A stretch of DNA of 17,103 nucleotides from the NCBI GenBank assembly GCA_001784635.1, contig MFRS01000011.1:44356-61458 (forward strand), written 5' to 3'. The stretch is from Candidatus Micrarchaeota archaeon RBG_16_49_10 (GTDB taxonomy: Archaea > Aenigmatarchaeota > Aenigmatarchaeia > CG10238-14). The stretch's first letter is position 1. Each line of letters begins with the position of its first letter. Below the pieces are notes generated by a model. It was not told the origin of the DNA and searched no databases. It saw only the letters and a program-made list of their open reading frames with translations. The translations under genes and the position numbers were made by a program. This document shows, one piece after another, positions 14,112-17,103 of the stretch.

Positions 14112-14119
14112 TTAAATCT
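14112..14119 (-). promoter_or_regulatory. TATA-like box of serS
   Basis: Read on the - strand, GATTTAAG lies about 40 nt upstream of the serS ATG and would start transcription near 14088, giving a 13-nt leader. The rest of the 14085-14223 gap shows AGGCTTTTTGG and AAGGCTCCTTTTGGG, weakly repeated T-rich blocks on the + strand, of unknown role. Confidence 0.4.
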
Positions 14120-14192
14120 CTATGGCAATGCCTTAGATGGGAATTAGGCTTTTTGGTGCTATAATAAGGCTCCTTTTGGGTTTTTTGAGTTT

Positions 14193-14202
14193 CCTTTATT
14201 AG
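14193..14202 (+). promoter_or_regulatory. TATA-like box of the membrane-anchored winged-helix gene
   Basis: CCTTTATTAG is centred 26-27 nt before ATG 14224, the spacing expected for a leaderless transcript. There is no Shine-Dalgarno before that ATG. This and the serS box form a divergent pair. Confidence 0.45.
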
Positions 14203-14223
14203 TTTAATCGCCGATGTAATATC

Positions 14224-14601
14224 ATGAAAAAGATGGTGGAGCCTGCAGATATAGTGGTTTATTCGTCTATCGCAATCGGTATCTTGTGGTACTTCTTAAA
14301 GGCTACGGGAATTGTTAACACATTTTTCTGGCTTGATTCCCTCCCTATGTTGCTTGGGTTTCTGGTCCTGGGAATTCTATACATAAAACTCGGTAGGAAT
14401 TGTGGCTCTTCAGGGTCCGTAGAATACAGAAAAATGTCGCTCAGTCAGGCCATGAAAGAGATTGAAAAATACACCAGACATAAGAAAGAGGCCTTCTGGA
14501 TGGAGGACATAATAAGGGACCTTGAGATAAACCCCAAGACAGTGCTCAAGGCGGTTGAAAACCTCGAGAAAGAGAAGAAAATAAAACCTGTTGGGAAGTG
14601 A
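14224..14601 (+). CDS. Membrane-anchored winged-helix protein (hypothetical)
   Basis: The 125-aa product has two membrane helices (about residues 9-28, VVYSSIAIGILWYFL, and 38-56, LPMLLGFLVLGILYI), followed by a soluble C-terminal domain. That domain reads SLSQAMKEIEKYTRHKKEAFWMEDIIRDLEINPKTVLKAVENLEKEKKI, which has a helix-turn-helix shape with the recognition helix in NPKTVLKAVENL. A DNA-binding domain tethered to the membrane suggests a one-component sensor or a chromosome-membrane tether. I know no named family. A leaderless start is supported by the TATA spacing. Flanking genes are serS (divergent) and a small DUF2283-like module downstream, with no clear link. Confidence 0.65.
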   Translation: MKKMVEPADIVVYSSIAIGILWYFLKATGIVNTFFWLDSLPMLLGFLVLGILYIKLGRNCGSSGSVEYRKMSLSQAMKEIEKYTRHKKEAFWMEDIIRDLEINPKTVLKAVENLEKEKKIKPVGK

Positions 14602-14753
14602 TTTTCATGAAAAAAAATATTTGAATATGGTTACATGCTGTGCGGGAAGAAGATAATACTCTGCGCTGAAAGAATCAAATTGGAGAAGGAGAAGAATCAA
14701 CGACATCAAGGCCACCGGGGTTTTATGGCTGTGGGGAGCGAGTCGGCAGAGGC

Positions 14754-15044
14754 ATGAATCGACAAGGAATACACATCGACAAGGTCTGTGCCTTTACAGA
14801 GTCCTGGTTGAGAAAAATGCGAGATTTTGATTTCGATTACGACGAGGAGAATGATGACTTGTTTTTATACGATAAAAAAGGCGGATATAACGCCAGCGTG
14901 GAGATTAGCGATTTTGTTTTGGACTTCGACAAAGAGAAAAGGCTGGTGGGGATAGAAATAATGAATGCTACAAATTCCATAAATTTCACTTTCGGATTTT
15001 TCATGTTGACTAGGATTATCATGAATTGTCGGTGTCAAATATGA
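14754..15044 (+). CDS. DUF2283-like small protein
   Basis: The central part, FDFDYDEENDDLFLYDKKGGY, then SVEISDFVLDFDKEKRLVGIEIMNA, matches the DUF2283 pattern (Y-D-x-x-x-D-x-L, then vivDfd.egrvvGIEIlnAs), a small beta-rich domain often found near toxin-antitoxin genes. Function is unestablished. The 96-aa frame from ATG 14754 includes about 21 N-terminal residues not typical of the family; ATG 14817 (MRDFDFDYD) is the more natural start, giving 75 aa. After NAT the sequence (NSINFTFGFFMLTRIIMN) no longer resembles the family and is short, so the C-terminus could be truncated. The stop overlaps ATG 15041 of the winged-helix gene (ATGA), so the two are likely co-translated. Confidence 0.6.
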   Translation: MNRQGIHIDKVCAFTESWLRKMRDFDFDYDEENDDLFLYDKKGGYNASVEISDFVLDFDKEKRLVGIEIMNATNSINFTFGFFMLTRIIMNCRCQI

Positions 15045-15406
15045 AGATAAACCGTTATCCACGGCTGGACACTTTCCTTATGGTGGAGAAGTTCATCGAG
15101 GATACTAGCGGTGAGTTCAAGAAGAGGGAGATATGGAGGAAGCTACCGAGCAAAGTCATGTACCAGACATTCTGCGTGATTTTCGACTACCTGTTGGAGT
15201 CGGGAAAAATAATCCTGAGCAGGGACGGCTTTGTGGTTTGGGCATACAACCCGGGTTTAGTCAAAAAGTACATGAACAGGCCAGACTTGTCGTGGAGGCG
15301 GATAACAAAGCTGAAATATCCTATGAAAATGGTCGGTTTTTTGGGGGAAGAGAAGGGTGTGAAAAGGGTCAAATATTTGTTGTTCAGGTATGGATATTTT
15401 GGGTAA
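15041..15406 (+). CDS. Small winged-helix protein, first of two paralogues
   Basis: The 121-aa product reads MKINRYPRLDTFLMVEKFI...GEFKKREIWRKLPSKVMYQTFCVIFDYLLESGKIILSRDGFVVW. This is a winged-helix fold seen in many archaeal hypothetical proteins, with YPRLDT and KVMYQTF the most conserved parts. Function is not assigned; its neighbours suggest an antitoxin or regulator. GGTG at 15031-15034 lies 6 nt before ATG 15041, and the upstream DUF2283-like gene overlaps it by ATGA. An in-frame TTG at 15026 is unlikely. It shares about 40 of its first 57 positions with the protein at 15625-15888 by eye, but carries an extra C-terminal region of about 35 residues. Tail LFRYGYFG is odd. Confidence 0.7.
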   Translation: MKINRYPRLDTFLMVEKFIEDTSGEFKKREIWRKLPSKVMYQTFCVIFDYLLESGKIILSRDGFVVWAYNPGLVKKYMNRPDLSWRRITKLKYPMKMVGFLGEEKGVKRVKYLLFRYGYFG

Positions 15407-15412
15407 GGTACA

Positions 15413-15457
15413 GTTAACGTAGATTCTATTTTGTGTTAATTATACTTAACATAGATT
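15413..15457 (+). repeat. Direct and inverted repeats in the promoter region of the toxin-antitoxin-like operon
   Basis: GTTAACGTAGATT (15413-15425) and CTTAACATAGATT (15445-15457) are direct repeats with 11 of 13 bases shared, offset by 32 bp, or about three helical turns. GTTAA-TTATAC-TTAAC (15435-15450) is an inverted repeat overlapping the second copy. They lie 30-74 bp upstream of the TATA-like box at 15487-15494. Operators bound by the winged-helix proteins are a plausible reading. Confidence 0.5.
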
Positions 15458-15486
15458 GCTGGTATCAAAATATAGCACTCTTATGC

Positions 15487-15494
15487 CTATAAAA
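15487..15494 (+). promoter_or_regulatory. TATA box of the wHTH-RelE-HicB operon
   Basis: CTATAAAA is the best match to an archaeal TATA box in the window and would start transcription near 15517. A second candidate, GTATTTATCT at 15514-15523, would give a leaderless start at 15544/15547. Repeats lie just upstream. No gene other than a 26-codon upstream extension lies between these and ATG 15625. Confidence 0.5.
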
Positions 15495-15624
15495 TGCCAT
15501 TTTTTGCGAGGATGTATTTATCTGTTATGCCCTAAATATTGTTGTGATGCCCAAAGAATTGTGCTTTCCTTTTGAGCAGGGTGACTCGGAAACTATTAAT
15601 ATTAGTTATATAGACTTATATAAC

Positions 15625-15888
15625 ATGAGGATAATCCATTACCCGCGGCTTGACACTGTGTTGATGGTCGAAGAATTCATAAAGAAGCACGACGGGGAAT
15701 TCAAGAAGAGGAAGCTGTGGGAGAAGCTCCCAAAGAAGGTTATGTATCAGACCTTCTCGGTAATAATAGATTATCTCCTCCAGTCGAGGAAGATCTCCAT
15801 AGACTCCGAAGGAAAGATAGGCTGGATATACTATCCTGAGGAGGCGAGAAGATACTATGAAATGAAACACCTGGGCAGATCCAAATGA
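15625..15888 (+). CDS. Small winged-helix protein, second paralogue (probable antitoxin/regulator)
   Basis: The 87-aa product from ATG 15625 reads MRIIHYPRLDTVLMVEEFI...GEFKKRKLWEKLPKKVMYQTFSVIIDYLLQSRKISIDSEGKIGWIYYP, closely related to the product at 15041-15406. Alignment with that paralogue places the start at 15625. However, the frame is open back to GTG 15544 and ATG 15547, which would add 26 residues (MPKELCFPFEQGDSETIN...), and no ribosome binding site precedes 15625, so the longer form is possible. The stop overlaps the RelE-like gene by ATGA. A DNA-binding partner overlapping a toxin-like gene is the usual antitoxin arrangement, but this is inference from context. Confidence 0.7.
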   Translation: MRIIHYPRLDTVLMVEEFIKKHDGEFKKRKLWEKLPKKVMYQTFSVIIDYLLQSRKISIDSEGKIGWIYYPEEARRYYEMKHLGRSK

Positions 15889-16220
15889 AGTTACCTTCAA
15901 CGATAAGGTTCGCCGATGAAGACCTGAAGAGGGCTTTCTTCAAACTACAGGAGGGGGATGAATCAAGAAGGGAGCTGTTCAGGTTCGTCAACCAAGCCTT
16001 GGACAACATGGAGAAAAATGCCTTCTGTGGGATACAGATACCGAAGAACCTGATTCCCAAGACATATGTGAAGAAATATGGGGTAAGCAACCTATGGAAA
16101 TATGACCTCCCAAAGGGTTGGAGGTTAATCTACACAATCAAGAACGAGAATCTTATTGTGATTAGCTTGGTACTCGAGTGGATGAACCATAAGGACTACG
16201 AGAAGAGGTTCGGGTACTGA
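15885..16220 (+). CDS. RelE/ParE-superfamily toxin-like protein
   Basis: The 111-aa product has the RelE-type compact alpha/beta pattern: an N-terminal helix pair (FADEDLKRAFFKL... ELFRFVNQALDNMEKNAF), then GIQIPKNLIPKTYVKKYG, a core strand NLWKYDLPKGWRLIYTI (residues 69-85) and the last strand VISLVLEWMNHKDYEKRFGY (residues 92-111). WRLIYTI...LEWxxHxxYEKRFGY is typical of an archaeal RelE-like family; RelE-fold toxins usually cut ribosome-bound mRNA, but activity here is not shown. The gene overlaps the winged-helix gene (ATGA) and the HicB-like gene (TGATG). It may be an orphan, so the antitoxin partner is uncertain. Confidence 0.75.
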   Translation: MKLPSTIRFADEDLKRAFFKLQEGDESRRELFRFVNQALDNMEKNAFCGIQIPKNLIPKTYVKKYGVSNLWKYDLPKGWRLIYTIKNENLIVISLVLEWMNHKDYEKRFGY

Positions 16221-16399
16221 TGCAAAAGAGGAAGTTCGACGTCTCTTTCGTAGTGGAAAGGGATAAGGACGGTTATTTCGCCTATTGCCCCTCGCTACAG
16301 GGTTGCTACACGCAGGGGAATAGCTATAAAGAGGCTGTTGTAAACATATTAGATGCCATAAAGCTCCACATTGAAGACAGGCTGGGCAGTAAGGTGTGA
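16220..16399 (+). CDS. HicB-like (UPF0150) antitoxin-family protein
   Basis: The 59-aa product, MQKRKFDVSFVVERDKDG then YFAYCPSLQGCYTQGNSY then KEAVVNILDAIKLHIEDRL, matches the HicB N-terminal domain: strand, DGYFxYCPxLxGCxTQGxxxxEAxxNIxxAIxLHIE. HicB normally neutralises the HicA RNase. No HicA-type ORF is adjacent; instead the gene overlaps a RelE-like gene by one base (TGATG), so the pairing is atypical. It has no separate DNA-binding domain of its own; the winged-helix gene at the head of the operon could supply this. Too short for many gene finders. The stop codon lies inside a palindrome. Confidence 0.8.
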   Translation: MQKRKFDVSFVVERDKDGYFAYCPSLQGCYTQGNSYKEAVVNILDAIKLHIEDRLGSKV

Positions 16400-16435
16400 C
16401 ACCTTATACTGACGGTAAAGTGACAATGCAGTCAC
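16391..16435 (+). repeat. Tandem palindromes between the HicB-like gene and scpB
   Basis: AAGGTG-TGA-CACCTT at 16391-16405 is a perfect 6-bp palindrome containing the HicB stop codon. GTGAC-AATGCA-GTCAC at 16420-16435 is a second perfect one, with 14 bases between. The second ends just before the TATA-like element at 16438-16446, so it could be an operator or BRE-side regulator of scpB; hairpins in the operon 3' end are the alternative. Confidence 0.55.
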
Positions 16436-16437
16436 CC

Positions 16438-16446
16438 TTAAAAACT
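16438..16446 (+). promoter_or_regulatory. TATA-like box of scpB
   Basis: CTTAAAAAC (with the following TTATT) is centred about 25 nt before ATG 16467. There is no Shine-Dalgarno, so a leaderless transcript is likely. Confidence 0.45.
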
Positions 16447-16466
16447 TATTTCTCAAATCCCAATAG

Positions 16467-16976
16467 ATGACCATGAGCAGGAAGGCCCTCGTCGAAGCAG
16501 CTCTCTTCATGTCCGAGAACCCGCTCAGCCTCGAGAGGCTCAGGAAGGTGACGGAGATTCCGGAAGGGGAATTGAAGTCCATACTGGCCGAGCTGGGGGA
16601 GGAGCTGAAGATCGACAGTAGGGGGCTGGAACTGGCCGTGACTGGGGAGGGATATCATTTCAAGGTCAAGGACAGTTTCGCGGGCAGGGTCTCGCCGCTG
16701 GCGCCGCACTCCGACCTCTCTGACGGGATGCTGAGGACGCTGGGGCTGGTGGCATTGAGGCAGCCGATAGCGCAGTCGCAGGTCGTCAAGATACAGGGGA
16801 ACAAGAGCTACGGGTACATAAAGAGGCTGGAGAGGAAGGGGCTGGTGGTCGCGGAGAAGAGCGGGAAGACCCGCGTCCTTAGGACGACGGCGGAGTTCGA
16901 GAGGTACTTCGGGAAGAATCTTACGGAGATACAGGGGATGGTCGAGGGCAAGGTCGAGGCCAGACTGGAGGGATAG
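16467..16976 (+). CDS. scpB: Segregation and condensation protein ScpB family
   Basis: ScpB is the paired winged-helix subunit of SMC-ScpAB condensin, binding the ScpA kleisin. The 169-aa product has LVEAALFMSENPLSLERLRKVTEIPEGELKSILAELGEEL (first wing), GYHFKVKDSF (wing strand) and LRTLGLVALRQPIAQSQVVKIQGNKSYGYIKRLERKGLVVAEKSGKTRVLRTTAEFERYFG (second winged helix), the ScpB pattern. The start is ATG 16467; ATG 16473 (MSRKAL) is equally close to the family N-terminus. ScpA and SMC are not in the window. The TATA spacing and lack of a ribosome binding site suit a leaderless mRNA. Confidence 0.93.
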   Translation: MTMSRKALVEAALFMSENPLSLERLRKVTEIPEGELKSILAELGEELKIDSRGLELAVTGEGYHFKVKDSFAGRVSPLAPHSDLSDGMLRTLGLVALRQPIAQSQVVKIQGNKSYGYIKRLERKGLVVAEKSGKTRVLRTTAEFERYFGKNLTEIQGMVEGKVEARLEG

Positions 16977-16986
16977 GTTTATTTGC
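16977..16986 (+). promoter_or_regulatory. TATA-like box of the terminal partial gene
   Basis: GTTTATTTGC lies just after the scpB stop and about 26 nt before ATG 17009, giving a leaderless start for the next gene. The element is short and not certain. Confidence 0.4.
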
Positions 16987-17008
16987 CCGGAATTGCAAAA
17001 ATTAGATT

Positions 17009-17103
17009 ATGAGGAAGCTGCTTATTCTTGGTATTCTGACGATTATTGTTTTGCTGTTTGTTCCTTTTGGCTCTTATGCTGCCACAGGTAATTGCGGGGA
17101 GCG
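17009..17103 (+). CDS. Exported protein with N-terminal signal peptide (3' partial)
   Basis: The 31 visible codons read MRKLLILGILTIIVLLFVP, then FGSYAATGNCGE, and run to the window edge. This is a classical signal peptide: positive MRK, hydrophobic core, then small residues at a probable cleavage site (SYA-A or AA-T). The rest is outside. Function cannot be said. It starts 32 nt after scpB, with a TATA-like element at the leaderless distance. Confidence 0.65.
   Translation, partial: MRKLLILGILTIIVLLFVPFGSYAATGNCGE

Noticed and set aside
14635..14757. 40-codon ORF (MLCGKKIILCAERIKLEKEK...) before the DUF2283-like gene
   Set aside because: It has ATGA contact with ATG 14754 and a possible TATA at 14615-14622, but no ribosome binding site, no recognised motif and a very basic, untypical composition. 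Possible but unsupported.
1..17103. tRNA, rRNA, CRISPR arrays, IS elements
   Set aside because: No T-loop-like GGTTCGA sequence in gaps, no regular spaced repeats, no transposase motif and no terminal inverted repeats were seen by eye; faint cases could have been missed.

Overview
The window is archaeal. It carries archaeal/eukaryotic-type ribosomal proteins (eS4, archaeal uL2/uL3/uL4), aIF1 and the RNase P protein Rpp29, a geranylgeranyl-reductase-like enzyme of archaeal lipid synthesis, and an archaeal prepilin peptidase. Many genes have TATA-like boxes about 26 nt upstream of a probable start, suggesting leaderless or short-leader transcripts. The order uL3-uL4-uL23-uL2-uS19-uL22-uS3-uL29-aIF1-Rpp29-uS17-uL14-uL24-eS4-uL5-uS14 is the euryarchaeal-type arrangement. 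Lysine-rich tails, compact proteins and strong overlaps would fit a small-genome (DPANN-like) lineage or an uncultured euryarchaeon. I cannot place it more precisely from sequence alone.

Layout: 1-869 is the 3' part of a GGR-family flavoprotein gene on the + strand. 1068-6373 is a dense block of ribosomal protein genes (uL3 to uL29), then aIF1 and Rpp29. 6395-6829 (- strand) is an AT-rich gene for a small membrane protein, lying antisense inside the ribosomal cluster. 6983-9657 resumes with uS17, uL14, uL24, eS4, uL5, an unrecognised small ORF and uS14. The cluster then stops: the uS8-uL6-eL32-eL19-uL18-uS5-uL30-uL15-SecY part usual in archaea is absent. In its place come an archaeal prepilin peptidase (9692-10549), a broken winged-helix gene (about 10593-11096), and a redox pair: a membrane-anchored cytochrome b5 domain (11014-11439) and a ferric-reductase-like b-type cytochrome/flavoreductase (11475-12782). 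Seryl-tRNA synthetase follows, convergent on the - strand (12789-14075).

14224-16399 is an accessory block of small genes: a membrane-anchored winged-helix protein, a DUF2283-like protein overlapping a small winged-helix protein by ATGA, and a second copy of that winged-helix protein overlapping a RelE-fold toxin-like gene, which in turn overlaps a HicB-like gene. This looks like a hybrid toxin-antitoxin locus with two related regulators. The window ends with ScpB (16467-16976) and the signal-peptide end of an exported protein.

The most unusual features are the long same-strand overlaps. eS4 begins 104 nt before the end of uL24, and uL29 begins 44 nt before the end of uS3, in both cases in the same relative frame and inside a lysine-rich tail. 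Others are the small ORF filling the uL5-uS14 gap, the antisense membrane gene in the ribosomal cluster, the wHTH-RelE-HicB triplet, and tandem palindromes between HicB and ScpB.
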